DNA from: Paraburkholderia metrosideri
GTDB lineage: Bacteria > Pseudomonadota > Gammaproteobacteria > Burkholderiales > Burkholderiaceae
Reading direction: 5' to 3'
DNA: 64,000 nt
NCBI RefSeq assembly: GCF_904848625.1
Contig: NZ_CAJHCP010000006.1
Location: forward strand, 474,609 to 538,608
Part shown: in pieces, positions 1 through 9,103 of the stretch
Position numbering within the stretch: position 1 is the first letter of the stretch
Layout: every line of letters begins with the position of its first letter
The notes under the pieces: model-generated
Seen by the model: only the letters and a program-made list of their open reading frames with translations
Told to the model about the DNA's origin: nothing
Databases searched by the model: none
Position numbers and translations under genes: made by a program

Positions 1-2
1 CG

Positions 3-404
3 CGCCTCCTCACTGCGGTGTACGGCGTGAAGGCGGGTTTGCCCGAGAGCGTGTTTTATCCGGTTCATTTCGACGACTACTACAAAGTATTTCTGCCGAA
101 GTACATGGATGAATGCGCGGCCTTATGCAAAGACGCCTATACGCTGCACCTCTGGAATAATCGCGTCGTGAAGCTGGGACTGTTCAAGCGGATCGGACCG
201 CCTGCTGGTTCGTTTCTGCACCACGTGTTCGCGACCTTGGGTTCAAATAATCTGTTCCACGAGTTCTATCCGTCCAGCGTGATGGAAACGATGATCGATA
301 ATGCGGTTCAGAAAGTCGGACGTGACGAAGGGGTTCGAAAACTCTTGCAGATAGGCGTCCCTCTGGTAAAGACGGCGATTGGGCGCAGACTCCGCCCTCA
401 ATAA
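3..404 (+). CDS. Glycosyltransferase-like protein, C-terminal part (5' end outside window)
   Basis: The frame is open to the left window edge, so the gene starts upstream; a GTG at 18 is internal. About 133 residues are visible. The stretch YPVHFDDYYKVFLPKY followed by YTLHLWNNR resembles the C-terminal conserved region of alpha-1,4-glycosyltransferase/capsular-polysaccharide glycosyltransferases, where a histidine-leucine-tryptophan-asparagine run follows a conserved proline-histidine pair. This would fit a cytoplasmic sugar transferase of surface polysaccharide synthesis. The family call rests on this motif alone because the donor-binding DXD region lies outside the window. The gene ends nine bases before the convergent LysR gene. 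Confidence 0.55.
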   Translation, partial: RLLTAVYGVKAGLPESVFYPVHFDDYYKVFLPKYMDECAALCKDAYTLHLWNNRVVKLGLFKRIGPPAGSFLHHVFATLGSNNLFHEFYPSSVMETMIDNAVQKVGRDEGVRKLLQIGVPLVKTAIGRRLRPQ

Positions 405-413
405 CACGGCAGG

Positions 414-1322
414 TCAAACAGAAAGTCCCCTGCCGCTGCCATGCGCCTGCTGCAAGATAAATTCGATAAAAGTCGCAGCAGCGCGCGTGTGATGCCGGTT
501 CGGCATATAAAGCAGGTACATGTGCGTGCCAAAGATGCTTAGGCGCCATTCATCGAGTGTGGTCACGACATCGCCGCGTTTCAGATCGTCCTGCACGACG
601 TAATCCGGCACGAGGCCAACGCCCAACCCAGCCTGGATGGCCTGACGCAAAAACAAAAAATTCTCGGAGATGAGGGTCGGCTCCAGCAGAACTTCGTGCC
701 GTTCGTCGCGCAGATACGCGGCCACCCGCAACTGCCTGCCGACTACCGCTGCGGTGATAAGCGGCGCGGTACGCAAATCGTCGAGTTTCGCGGGCATGCC
801 GTGCGTTTGCGCAAAAGCGGGCGAAGCGCATGCCACATAACTCACCGGCCCCATGTCGCGTGCCACCAGATTTTGCGGCGGCTCCGACATCACGCGTACG
901 GCGATATCCACTTCGTCGCGCATCAGGTCTTCGACGCGGTTTTCAAAGAGCACGTCCAGCACGATGCCAGGATAAAGACGCTTGAACGCGATCAACCAGT
1001 CGGACATCACCAGCTGACCGTAGCCACTAGGCACACTGAGCCGCACGCGGCCTTGCAGGCTCTGCCCGAGCGTCGTCACCGATTCACGTGCGGCCAGCAG
1101 TGCATTCTGGATCGTGCGGCCATGCTCGTATAACTGCAGACCGATCTCGGTCGGCTCGACGCGCCGCGTGGTACGCCGCACCAGTTGCAAACCGATTGAA
1201 CGCTCAAGCTGATTCAGGTGATAACTCACGTTCGCGCGGCTCATTTTCAGCCGGCGTGCGGCCTCGCTCAGATTGCCGGCGTCGAGAATGTCGACCAGCA
1301 GGGTCAGCGAGTTGACGTCCAT
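414..1322 (-). CDS. LysR family transcriptional regulator
   Basis: A 302-residue protein, the usual LysR length. The N-terminal winged helix-turn-helix covers about residues 1-60 (LDAGNLSEAARRLKMSRANV, then LERSIGLQLVRRTTRR) and a LysR substrate-binding domain follows to the C terminus. The ATG at 1322 was chosen because it begins MDVNSL, the typical LysR start; an upstream in-frame codon at 1361 would run through the palindromic operator. The gene is divergent from the acyl-CoA oxidation operon starting at 1465, with 142 bases between the starts, so it is probably the local regulator. The inducer cannot be read from sequence; an acyl-CoA or dicarboxylate is an inference from the target genes. 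Confidence 0.9.
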   Translation of the reverse strand: MDVNSLTLLVDILDAGNLSEAARRLKMSRANVSYHLNQLERSIGLQLVRRTTRRVEPTEIGLQLYEHGRTIQNALLAARESVTTLGQSLQGRVRLSVPSGYGQLVMSDWLIAFKRLYPGIVLDVLFENRVEDLMRDEVDIAVRVMSEPPQNLVARDMGPVSYVACASPAFAQTHGMPAKLDDLRTAPLITAAVVGRQLRVAAYLRDERHEVLLEPTLISENFLFLRQAIQAGLGVGLVPDYVVQDDLKRGDVVTTLDEWRLSIFGTHMYLLYMPNRHHTRAAATFIEFILQQAHGSGRGLSV

Positions 1323-1333
1323 GGCGGCGCCTT

Positions 1334-1352
1334 TGTCAAAATAATTTTGACA
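1334..1352. promoter_or_regulatory. 19-bp perfect palindrome, probable LysR operator
   Basis: TGTCAAAATAATTTTGACA is two 9-base arms around a single central A, 11 bases upstream of the LysR start. Two further TGTCAAT half-sites follow at 1356-1362 and 1375-1381, spaced 19 bases apart. Placement between divergent regulator and target operon, and the T-N11-A content, fit LysR autoregulation and activation; the binding protein is inferred. Confidence 0.65.
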
Positions 1353-1464
1353 GTCTGTCAATCGTTGATGTGATTGTCAATAAACCTTGACCACTCCACA
1401 ATCAGACAAATTCGCCAGACCCGGCCCGCCTACTGCCGCCGGCACACAAGTATGGAGACAACTG

Positions 1465-3585
1465 ATGACCCTCACCCCTTCGACCGACGTTGTCACGCGC
1501 GAATTGCGCGGCAAAGTGCTGCTGGTCACCCTTGATCATGCACCGGTCAACGCGCTATCCGCCGACGTGCGGCGAGGCCTGCTGGCGGCCATCGAGGCCG
1601 CAGATAACGATCCGGCCGTGAAGGCCGTGCTGATCGTCGGCGCGGGCCGCAATTTCATTGCAGGCGCGGATATTCGCGAGTTCGGCAAGCCGCCGCTGCC
1701 GCCCGCATTGCCGGATGTCTGCAACCGCATCGAAGCATGCGCGAAGCTGGTGGTGGCCGCGATTCATGGCGCCGCGCTCGGCGGCGGCCTGGAGGTGGCG
1801 CTCGCCGCGCATTACCGGATTGCCGTCGACGGGGCGAAACTCGGCTTGCCCGAAGTACAACTTGGCCTGTTGCCGGGCGCGGGCGGCACGCAGCGCACGC
1901 CGCGTCTGATCGGTGCACAGGCCGCACTCGATCTGATCGTCAGCGGCCGGCATGCGGGCGCTAAAGAAGCGTTGGCGCTGGGTCTCATCGACCGCGTGGG
2001 CCACAGTGGCGATGTGCTGGCCGAGGGGCTCGCTTATGTGCAGGAACTGTTGGCCAGCCATGCGCCGGTGCGCCGCACGCGTGACGCGCTGGCACTCAGC
2101 GACCGTGCCGCGAGCCTCGCTGCCGTCGCTACCGCGCGTGCGGAGACAGCGAAAAAATCACGGGGTCTGTTCTCGCCGCTAAAAATTGTCGATGCCGTGC
2201 AGGCCGCGATCGAACAGCCCTTTGACGAAGGCCTGCGCGTCGAACGGAACCTGTTCCTGCAATGCCTGGACAGTCCGCAACGCGCCGGTCTGATCCACGC
2301 GTTCTTTGCCGAGCGCGAAGTACTCAAGGCGCCCGAAACCCGTCACGCAACGCCTCGCGCGCTGAACACGATCGGCGTGGTGGGCGGCGGCACGATGGGC
2401 GCGGGCATCGCCGTCGCGATACTCGACGCCGGCCTGCCGGTGACGATGATCGAACGCGACGACGCGTCGCTCGCGCGCGGCCGTGCACACATCGAAAAAG
2501 TCTACGACGGTCTGATCGCGAAAGGCCGTCTGAACGCCGAGAAGAAAGCCGACATCATGATGCGCTGGCAAGGCAGCACGTCATACGATGCGCTGGCCGG
2601 TTCGGACCTCGTGATCGAAGCCGTCTTCGAAGATATCGACGTGAAAAAGGCCGTATTTGCCGAACTCGATCGTGTTTGCAAGAAAGGCGCCGTACTCGCG
2701 ACCAACACGTCCTATCTCGACATCGACGCGATAGCAGCCAGCGTCTCGCACCCTCAGGACGTGATCGGCCTGCACTTTTTCTCGCCGGCCAACATCATGA
2801 AGCTGCTGGAAGTCGTGGTGCCGAAGCAGGTCAGCGCGGATGTGGTCGCCACCGCCTTCGAACTCGCGAAGAAGCTGCGCAAGACACCGGTACGCGCGGG
2901 GGTGTGCGACGGTTTTATCGGCAACCGTGTGCTCGCGGTCTATCGCAGCGCGGCGGACGCGATGATGGAAGACGGCGCATCGCCCTATCAGATCGACGCG
3001 GCAGTGCGCGCATTCGGCTTCGCGATGGGGCCGTTCCAGGTGGTCGATCTTGCGGGCGGCGACATCGGCTGGGCCACGCGCAAGCGCCGCGCGGCAACTC
3101 GCAATCCGGCTGCGCGCTACGTGCAGATCGCCGACCGACTGTGCGAGCGAGGCTGGTTCGGCCAGAAGACCGGCCGGGGCTTTTATCTGTATCCCGAAGG
3201 TTCGCGCCATGGCGTGCCTGATCCGGAAGTCGAAGCAATCATCGACACCGAACGCACGCGTGCCGGCATCGCGCCGCGCACTTTCACCGATGACGACATC
3301 ATGCGTCGCTACATGGCCGCGATGATCAACGAAGGCGCGAACGTCGTGCACGAAGGCATTGCGCTGCGTCCTCTCGATGTCGACGTCACGTTCCTGTACG
3401 GCTACGGCTTTCCGCGCTATCGCGGCGGTCCGATGAAATATGCGGACACCGTCGGCCTGCCGACGATTCTCGCCGACATACGCGAGTTCGCCAAAGAAGA
3501 TCCGCTATTCTGGAAAGCGTCGCCATTGTTGATCGATCTCGTGGAACGCGGCGCGGATTTCGCGAGCCTGAATCAGACGGCCTGA
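1465..3585 (+). CDS. Bifunctional enoyl-CoA hydratase/3-hydroxyacyl-CoA dehydrogenase (FadB/PimF-like)
   Basis: A 706-residue fusion performing hydration of 2-enoyl-CoA and NAD-dependent oxidation of the 3-hydroxyacyl-CoA in beta-oxidation. The crotonase domain (about residues 10-190) has the oxyanion-hole signature HGAALGGGLEVALA and the catalytic region LPEVQLGLLPGAGGTQ. The dehydrogenase begins near residue 304 with the Rossmann motif GVVGGGTMGAGIA, contains GLHFFSPA with its catalytic histidine, and ends with two C-terminal dehydrogenase domains. The ATG at 1465 has GGAGA seven bases upstream; the earlier TTG at 1387 has no ribosome binding site and adds an atypical leader. It is the first gene of an operon with two acyl-CoA dehydrogenases. 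That gene set resembles pimFCD, but generic FadB/FadJ function cannot be excluded. Confidence 0.9.
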   Translation: MTLTPSTDVVTRELRGKVLLVTLDHAPVNALSADVRRGLLAAIEAADNDPAVKAVLIVGAGRNFIAGADIREFGKPPLPPALPDVCNRIEACAKLVVAAIHGAALGGGLEVALAAHYRIAVDGAKLGLPEVQLGLLPGAGGTQRTPRLIGAQAALDLIVSGRHAGAKEALALGLIDRVGHSGDVLAEGLAYVQELLASHAPVRRTRDALALSDRAASLAAVATARAETAKKSRGLFSPLKIVDAVQAAIEQPFDEGLRVERNLFLQCLDSPQRAGLIHAFFAEREVLKAPETRHATPRALNTIGVVGGGTMGAGIAVAILDAGLPVTMIERDDASLARGRAHIEKVYDGLIAKGRLNAEKKADIMMRWQGSTSYDALAGSDLVIEAVFEDIDVKKAVFAELDRVCKKGAVLATNTSYLDIDAIAASVSHPQDVIGLHFFSPANIMKLLEVVVPKQVSADVVATAFELAKKLRKTPVRAGVCDGFIGNRVLAVYRSAADAMMEDGASPYQIDAAVRAFGFAMGPFQVVDLAGGDIGWATRKRRAATRNPAARYVQIADRLCERGWFGQKTGRGFYLYPEGSRHGVPDPEVEAIIDTERTRAGIAPRTFTDDDIMRRYMAAMINEGANVVHEGIALRPLDVDVTFLYGYGFPRYRGGPMKYADTVGLPTILADIREFAKEDPLFWKASPLLIDLVERGADFASLNQTA

Positions 3586-3666
3586 AGCGGATAGCTGATC
3601 TTCTGAACCCTCTCGACCGGTGCTGAAACAAACACCGGTCTGCTCAAACTTTACGGAAGAACCGTC

Positions 3667-4875
3667 ATGGATCTGAACTTCACTCCCGAAGAAGAAGCGT
3701 TTCGCGCAGACGTGCGGGCGTTCTTGCGCGACAGTTTACCGTCACGTCTATCCGGCAAAGTACACGGCGGCCGCCGGCTCACGCGCGACGACATGGCGCA
3801 ATGGCACGCGATTCTGAATGCGCAAGGCTGGCTCGCGAATCATTGGCCAAAGGAATATGGCGGCCCCGGCTGGAACGCCGTGCAAAAGTTTATCTTCGAA
3901 AACGAATGTGCATTGGCAGGTGCGCCACGCGTGGTGCCCTTCGGCGTCAACATGCTCGGCCCCGTGCTGATCAAATATGGTAATGACGCACAAAAGCAGC
4001 ATTGGCTGCCGCGCATTCTCGACGGCGCCGACTGGTGGTGCCAGGGGTACTCTGAACCGGGCGCGGGCTCCGATCTCGCCTCGGTTAAAACCAGCGCGGT
4101 GCGCGGCAACGACGATCAGGGCGAGTACTACATCGTCAACGGCCAGAAGACATGGACCACGCTAGGTCATTACGCGAACATGATTTTCTGCCTCGTGCGT
4201 ACCGCGACCGACGTGCGCAAGCAGGAAGGCATCAGCTTCTTGCTGATCGACATGAATACGCCTGGCGTCGAGGTACGGCCCATCATCACGCTCGACGGCG
4301 AGCATGAAGTCAACGAAGTCTTTTTCACCGATGTGCGCGTGCCGGTCGCCAACCTCGTCGGCGAAGAGAACAAGGGCTGGACTTACGCTAAATATCTGCT
4401 CACCTATGAACGCACGAATATTGCGGGCGTTGGCTTCTCGGTGGCCGCGTTCAATCGCCTGCGCAAGATCGCTGCCAAACAGCGGCGCAATGGCCGGCCG
4501 CTGTCTGAAGACCCGACGTTCGCGGCGCGCATGGCACGCGTCGAAATCGATCTCGAGAACATGAAGACGACCAACCTGCGTGTGATCGCTGCGGTAGCAG
4601 GCGGCGGCGTGCCCGGCGCGGAAAGTTCGATGCTGAAGATTCGCGGCACCGAAATCCGCCAGGAAATCTCATCTCTCACGCGGCGTGCGATGGGGGCTTA
4701 TGCACAGCCATTCGTTGAAGAAGCCTTGCACGATGGATTCGACGGCACACCGATTGGACCCGACGAAGCCGCGAGCGCCGCTTCGCTCTACTTCAATAAT
4801 CGCAAGCTGTCGATCTTCGGCGGTTCGAACGAAATCCAGAAGAACATCATTTCCAAAATGATCCTCGGACTGTAA
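3667..4875 (+). CDS. pimC: Acyl-CoA dehydrogenase, PimC-like (pimeloyl-CoA dehydrogenase large subunit)
   Basis: A 402-residue FAD flavoenzyme that introduces the first double bond into an acyl-CoA and hands electrons to electron-transfer flavoprotein. The family motif CQGYSEPGAGSDLASVKT lies near residue 121 and the C-terminal signature LSIFGGSNEIQKNIISKMIL closes the protein. It is followed 12 bases later by a shorter, divergent acyl-CoA dehydrogenase. A large/small pair of this kind next to a FadB-like protein matches the pimelate (odd-chain dicarboxylate) operon pattern. The dicarboxylate specificity is inferred from this arrangement, not from residues. No CoA ligase or thiolase is adjacent, unlike a complete pim operon. 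Confidence 0.75.
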   Translation: MDLNFTPEEEAFRADVRAFLRDSLPSRLSGKVHGGRRLTRDDMAQWHAILNAQGWLANHWPKEYGGPGWNAVQKFIFENECALAGAPRVVPFGVNMLGPVLIKYGNDAQKQHWLPRILDGADWWCQGYSEPGAGSDLASVKTSAVRGNDDQGEYYIVNGQKTWTTLGHYANMIFCLVRTATDVRKQEGISFLLIDMNTPGVEVRPIITLDGEHEVNEVFFTDVRVPVANLVGEENKGWTYAKYLLTYERTNIAGVGFSVAAFNRLRKIAAKQRRNGRPLSEDPTFAARMARVEIDLENMKTTNLRVIAAVAGGGVPGAESSMLKIRGTEIRQEISSLTRRAMGAYAQPFVEEALHDGFDGTPIGPDEAASAASLYFNNRKLSIFGGSNEIQKNIISKMILGL

Positions 4876-4887
4876 GGGGCGCATGTC

Positions 4888-6018
4888 ATGAATTTCCAGC
4901 ACACCGAAGACCGCCGCATGCTGGCGGACACGCTCAACCGTTTTATCAGCGAGCAATATGGCTTCGAGACGCGCGACCGGATTGCGCAATCGGCGCCGGG
5001 CTTCAGCCGTGAACTGTGGGGCCGCTTTGCGGAACTCGGCATTATCGGTGCATTGTTCGATGAAGCCGATGGAGGCTTTGGCGGCGGCGGTTTCGATATC
5101 AGCGTCGTGTTCGAAAGCCTCGGCCGTGGTCTCGTCGTCGAACCCTTTCTCGATACGCTGATTGTCGGACGGGCTATCGCGAAGAGCGGCGCAGACGCGC
5201 AGAAAGCGCTGCTGGGCGAATTGATCGACGGTTCAAAAATCGTTGCGCTCGCGCACGGCGAGCCGGACAGTCACTATGAACTCGCCCGCGTCACCACACG
5301 CGCGCAACGCCATGGTGAAACGTGGCAACTTCACGGCGCGAAGGCGGTGGTTCAGCACGGCGAGCACGCGTCCCTCTTTCTCATGTCCGCACGCACGAGC
5401 GGCGCTGACGATGCGCAGCACGGCATCACGCTCTTTCTCGTGCCCCGCGACGCGGCGGGCGTGAATGTGCGTGGTTATCGCAAGATAGACGGCGGGCGTG
5501 CAGCCGAAGTCACATTCGACAACGTGACGCTCGACGACGACGCTGTGCTCGGCATAGTCGACGAAGGCCTGGCGACGCTCGAATACGCGATTGGCTGCGG
5601 TGTACTGGCCTTGTGTGCCGAGGCCGTCGGCGCGATGGATGTGGCCAGAGATTACACGCTGGAGTACCTGCGCACGCGCAAACAGTTCGGCGTACCGATC
5701 GGCAGTTTCCAGGCGCTGCAACACAGAATGGCCGACATGTCGCTCGAAATTGAACAGGCACGCTCTGCGGTCATCAATGCGGCCGCGGCGCTGGGCGCCG
5801 AACGCAAGGTGCGGGAACGTGCGGTGTCGGCGGCGAAATTCAGCATTGGCAGAATCGGCGCGTTGGTCGCGGAGGAATGCATTCAACTGCATGGCGGAAT
5901 CGGCATGACGTGGGAATTGCCGCTCGCCCATTACGCGAAGCGTCTGGTGATGATCGATCATGAACTCGGCGATGAAGATCATCATCTTGAAAGATTCATT
6001 GCGCTCGGAGCCGATTAA
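4888..6018 (+). CDS. pimD: Acyl-CoA dehydrogenase, PimD-like (pimeloyl-CoA dehydrogenase small subunit)
   Basis: A 376-residue acyl-CoA dehydrogenase paralogue of the preceding gene, more divergent in its N-terminal half. It keeps the flavin-domain motifs YLRTRKQFGVPIGSFQALQH and QLHGGIGMTWELPLAHYAKR. The start ATG lies 12 bases after the pimC-like stop, so the two are probably co-translated and form a heteromer. It is the last gene of the operon and is followed by a strong intrinsic terminator. Alternative: an unrelated short-chain acyl-CoA dehydrogenase; the pairing with the large-subunit-like gene argues for the PimD role. Confidence 0.72.
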   Translation: MNFQHTEDRRMLADTLNRFISEQYGFETRDRIAQSAPGFSRELWGRFAELGIIGALFDEADGGFGGGGFDISVVFESLGRGLVVEPFLDTLIVGRAIAKSGADAQKALLGELIDGSKIVALAHGEPDSHYELARVTTRAQRHGETWQLHGAKAVVQHGEHASLFLMSARTSGADDAQHGITLFLVPRDAAGVNVRGYRKIDGGRAAEVTFDNVTLDDDAVLGIVDEGLATLEYAIGCGVLALCAEAVGAMDVARDYTLEYLRTRKQFGVPIGSFQALQHRMADMSLEIEQARSAVINAAAALGAERKVRERAVSAAKFSIGRIGALVAEECIQLHGGIGMTWELPLAHYAKRLVMIDHELGDEDHHLERFIALGAD

Positions 6019-6046
6019 GTCGATTTAAACGGATTCTGTTAGATTC

Positions 6047-6088
6047 ATGCGGGAGACCGGCCTTGCAGACGCCGCTCTCCCGCATTTT
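6047..6088 (+). terminator. Intrinsic terminator of the acyl-CoA oxidation operon
   Basis: Perfect 10-bp stem (ATGCGGGAGA with TCTCCCGCAT), 19-base loop, then TTT. It lies 29 bases after the last stop codon of the operon. Confidence 0.8.
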
Positions 6089-6156
6089 GCGTTTATAGCG
6101 CCGTAGCAAGAGATAGATCAGCACGAGTCGAAGTCTGCCCCTGCAGCGGAGGAAAC

Positions 6157-7737
6157 ATGGATTTCCTGAAGACGCTACTCGAACATCAGCCTTTGATGAC
6201 GCTGTTCCTCACCATCGCGATTGGCTATTTCGTCGGTGAAATCAATATCAAGGGGTTCTCGCTTGGGGTCGGCGCAGTGCTATTCGTCGCGCTCGCGGCC
6301 GGCTGGTTTGCACCGAAATCCGCACCGGCCCCGATGGTCGGCACACTCGGACTTTCGCTGTTCCTGTACACCGTCGGCGTTCAATACGGCGCGCAGTTTT
6401 TCCTCGGACTCACCAGCGCGGCAGGAAGACGCGCGAATCTGCTCGCACTGATCGGCGTATTGTGCGCGGGCGCGACGAGCGTCGCGATCCAGAGAGTCAT
6501 GCAGATCAATCCCGGCTATGCGCTCGGTCTCTTCTCAGGCGCAGGCACCAGCACAGCTGCATTGCAAGCTGCCATCGCAGCACTCGGTAACGATGACGCA
6601 GCGGTAGGTTATTCGGTTTCCTATCCATTTGGCGTCGCCGGGCCGATTCTGCTGCTTTATCTGGCGTTCCTGATGCGTCCGCAGAAGATCGCGACAACCG
6701 CGAACGCCGGACTCGACATTCTCGAAATCGCGCTGCGTAACCCGGCGTTTTGCGGCAAGACGCTGGCCGAAGCACTCACGGGATTGCCCGCGAACGTGCG
6801 GATCGTCGCCGTGCGCAGCGCTCACCACAATGCGCCTGCGTCACCCGAACTCGTGCTGGCGGAGAACGATGTCGTACTCGCTGTCAGCCCCGACAGCGCA
6901 GCGCTCGCGGAGACTCGCAAGAGCCTCGGCGAAGCGGCGCCCGGGCGCGTGCTGCGTGATCGTGGCGACCTCGATTATCTGCGGGTATTCGCTTCGCGCG
7001 CCACGGTGGTGGGCCGTCAGCTTGGCGAGCTTGAATTGCCGGATGGCGCGATCGTGGCACACGTACGGCGTGGCGATGCGGACATCATGCCGAATCCGGA
7101 ATTCGTCCTTGAGTACGGCGACCGGGTGGGCCTGCTTACCGGACGCGCGACGTTCCCCGCACTGCGCACCTTCTTTGGCGATTCGATTAAGGGCACCGCT
7201 GAATTCAGCTATGTGTCGGTGGGACTCGGTATGGCGCTGGGGTTCCTGGTCGGCGCCGTCCAGATTCCTTTGCCGGGTATTGGCAAGCTCGCGCTGGGCT
7301 TGTGCGGGGTGCTGATCGTAGCGCTCGTACTTGGAAAATTGCGCCATACGGGCGGCGTCCACTGGACTATGCCGCTGCCTGCCAATCTGGTAATGCGCAA
7401 TCTCGGACTGACGATTTTTCTGGCGCAAGTGGGCATGTCGTCGGGGCCGAGGTTCGCGGCTACGGTCTCGCAAACCGGCTTACTGATGCTCGGACTCGGC
7501 GCGATCGTGCTGATTGCACTGGTGCTGCCGATTCTGATTCTCGGGTTGCTCGTGTACCGGCTTCCGTTCGATGAAGTGGCCGGCATCGTCACGGGCGCTT
7601 GTGGCAATCCGGCGATCCTTGCATTTGCTAACAAGCTCACGCCGACAGACAAGCCCGATATCGGTTACGCGATGATCTTTCCGGCTATGACGATCGTGAA
7701 GATCCTGTTTGTGGATATTCTGCCGGCGTTCTGGTGA
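6157..7737 (+). CDS. AspT/YidE/YbjL-type transporter (aspartate:alanine exchanger family)
   Basis: A 526-residue inner-membrane protein with the layout of the AAE exchanger family: about five hydrophobic segments in residues 1-175, two soluble RCK_C/TrkA-C-like domains (about 185-345), and a second membrane half (about 350-526). The two membrane halves share the YidE/YbjL duplication features, for example ALGLFSGAGTSTAALQAA in the first and AGIVTGACGNPAILAFA in the second. The start has an excellent ribosome binding site (GGAGGAAAC before ATG). The substrate is unknown; aspartate/alanine or dicarboxylate exchange is a family-level guess. It stands alone between an upstream terminator and a convergent methyltransferase. 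Confidence 0.85.
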   Translation: MDFLKTLLEHQPLMTLFLTIAIGYFVGEINIKGFSLGVGAVLFVALAAGWFAPKSAPAPMVGTLGLSLFLYTVGVQYGAQFFLGLTSAAGRRANLLALIGVLCAGATSVAIQRVMQINPGYALGLFSGAGTSTAALQAAIAALGNDDAAVGYSVSYPFGVAGPILLLYLAFLMRPQKIATTANAGLDILEIALRNPAFCGKTLAEALTGLPANVRIVAVRSAHHNAPASPELVLAENDVVLAVSPDSAALAETRKSLGEAAPGRVLRDRGDLDYLRVFASRATVVGRQLGELELPDGAIVAHVRRGDADIMPNPEFVLEYGDRVGLLTGRATFPALRTFFGDSIKGTAEFSYVSVGLGMALGFLVGAVQIPLPGIGKLALGLCGVLIVALVLGKLRHTGGVHWTMPLPANLVMRNLGLTIFLAQVGMSSGPRFAATVSQTGLLMLGLGAIVLIALVLPILILGLLVYRLPFDEVAGIVTGACGNPAILAFANKLTPTDKPDIGYAMIFPAMTIVKILFVDILPAFW

Positions 7738-7803
7738 GGTGTGCGGTGCGTTTTCACGGGCTTTGCAACTTTGCAAACGCAACGTGTGCGCACCGCTCGC
7801 CGA

Positions 7804-8535
7804 TTAGCGATGGGCTAGCCAGAATACGTCTTGATGGTTGTCCCACGCGCCTGGACTGAACTTCAGGATGCGATAACCGAGCTCATCGGCCTGCTCCACC
7901 ATCCAGGCGTGAGGAATCAGCGACACACCGTATGACCTGCCAATATAGTCGACTGTCTTTTTTTCGAACGGCTGATCCGGCGTGTAGTTTGCGAACCCGT
8001 ATGAGCCCATTGAGTACGCTGTGAGAAGAGCCGTTTTGTCTCCTGGCGCAACCTCGAACCAGCCGCCTGAAGACAGCATTTCATGAGCACGCACGCCGTG
8101 CGTCGTCACCACGGCAACACCATCGGCCGATAACTTCGCGAGGAAATTCTCGAGTACCGTGCGTGCGTTGCTCTCCGATAGATGCGTTAGAAGAGAACCC
8201 ATCAAGCCGATATCAAATTCGCCCGCGGGGATAGTGCGAAATTCATTAACCGGATCGGCGACGTAATGGCCGGTCACGCCGAAGGTTCTGGTCGTGTAAT
8301 CGACAGCCGGAATCATGATGTCTGCGACTTCTATCCGACTCGGATCGAAGTGTTTGACAAGCTGGCGTGTGACTCTGCCGTAACCGCACGGGAGTTCCAG
8401 GACGCGGCGTGTCGATCTCCCGACCAACCCCGCGGCCTGCTCGGCAAAGCCGGCGAACTGGTTGCCACACTTTTCGTAGTGCTCCAGCGAGCCTGTGTAC
8501 ATGTCGTCGTCAGGGTGAATCTCTGCGGACTGCAT
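7804..8535 (-). CDS. Class I SAM-dependent methyltransferase
   Basis: A 243-residue protein with a Rossmann-type methyltransferase core. The SAM-binding motif I is VLELPCGYGRVTRQL (about residues 42-56), an acidic residue after strand 2 is seen in EVADIM, and motif IV-like sequence is FDIGLMGSLLTHLSE. GGAGG precedes the ATG at 8535. The substrate cannot be deduced. The gene is transcribed convergently with the AspT-like gene and is not obviously in an operon. Confidence 0.8.
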   Translation of the reverse strand: MQSAEIHPDDDMYTGSLEHYEKCGNQFAGFAEQAAGLVGRSTRRVLELPCGYGRVTRQLVKHFDPSRIEVADIMIPAVDYTTRTFGVTGHYVADPVNEFRTIPAGEFDIGLMGSLLTHLSESNARTVLENFLAKLSADGVAVVTTHGVRAHEMLSSGGWFEVAPGDKTALLTAYSMGSYGFANYTPDQPFEKKTVDYIGRSYGVSLIPHAWMVEQADELGYRILKFSPGAWDNHQDVFWLAHR

Positions 8536-8898
8536 TGAGGCCTCCGTCGGTTTGCCGGAAAGGATTGGTTATGTTACGCGATCGGCATGCGGCGGAGGGG
8601 ATTGGCGCAATGGGGCTTTATACGGCTGACGCGCTGGTGTGTTTCTCACGGTTACGCATGGCGCAGTGCAACGCGTTTAAACCGTCGCGCGTCACCGCAT
8701 CGTTTTCAGGGCGACGGCCTTTTCCCTGTCAAAGACCGTGCGCAACTGCCTAGCTGGGAAGTGGCAATCTGCTTGAACACCGCGCGTCGAATCGCACGAC
8801 GCTACAACACACCGTCTGAGAAAGAAGGGATTGGCATTGGGCAGCGGTTACGTTGCCACGCATGATTCAGATGCCAGAATAGCGGAGCCGTAAACGAG
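8536..8898. other. Intergenic stretch without a recognised gene
   Basis: Promoter side of the methyltransferase. A plus-strand open frame at 8587-8865 is arginine-rich, has no recognisable domain and no convincing ribosome binding site, so it is not called. Nothing else was seen. Confidence 0.5.
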
Positions 8899-8958
8899 AA
8901 AACCCGGCAAACCTGATCAACATTGGGTTACCAATACTGATTGAGCTTACCGGGTTTT
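8899..8958 (-). terminator. Probable terminator downstream of tRNA-Pro
   Basis: Perfect 9-bp arms AAAACCCGG and CCGGGTTTT separated by a 42-base loop that itself holds a small ATTGG/CCAAT stem. Reading on the minus strand it follows the tRNA-Pro 3' end by eight bases and ends in a T-rich arm, a common layout for tRNA terminators. Confidence 0.6.
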
Positions 8959-8961
8959 ATG

Positions 8962-9045
<84 letters not shown>

Positions 9046-9103
9046 AGAGAAAAATTATAACAGACACTTCATTCGATTTGAACCATCTCATACGAACAAA
9101 GCG

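Noticed and set aside
8587..8865. 92-residue plus-strand frame between methyltransferase and tRNA-Pro
   Set aside because: Arginine-rich, no domain, no good ribosome binding site.
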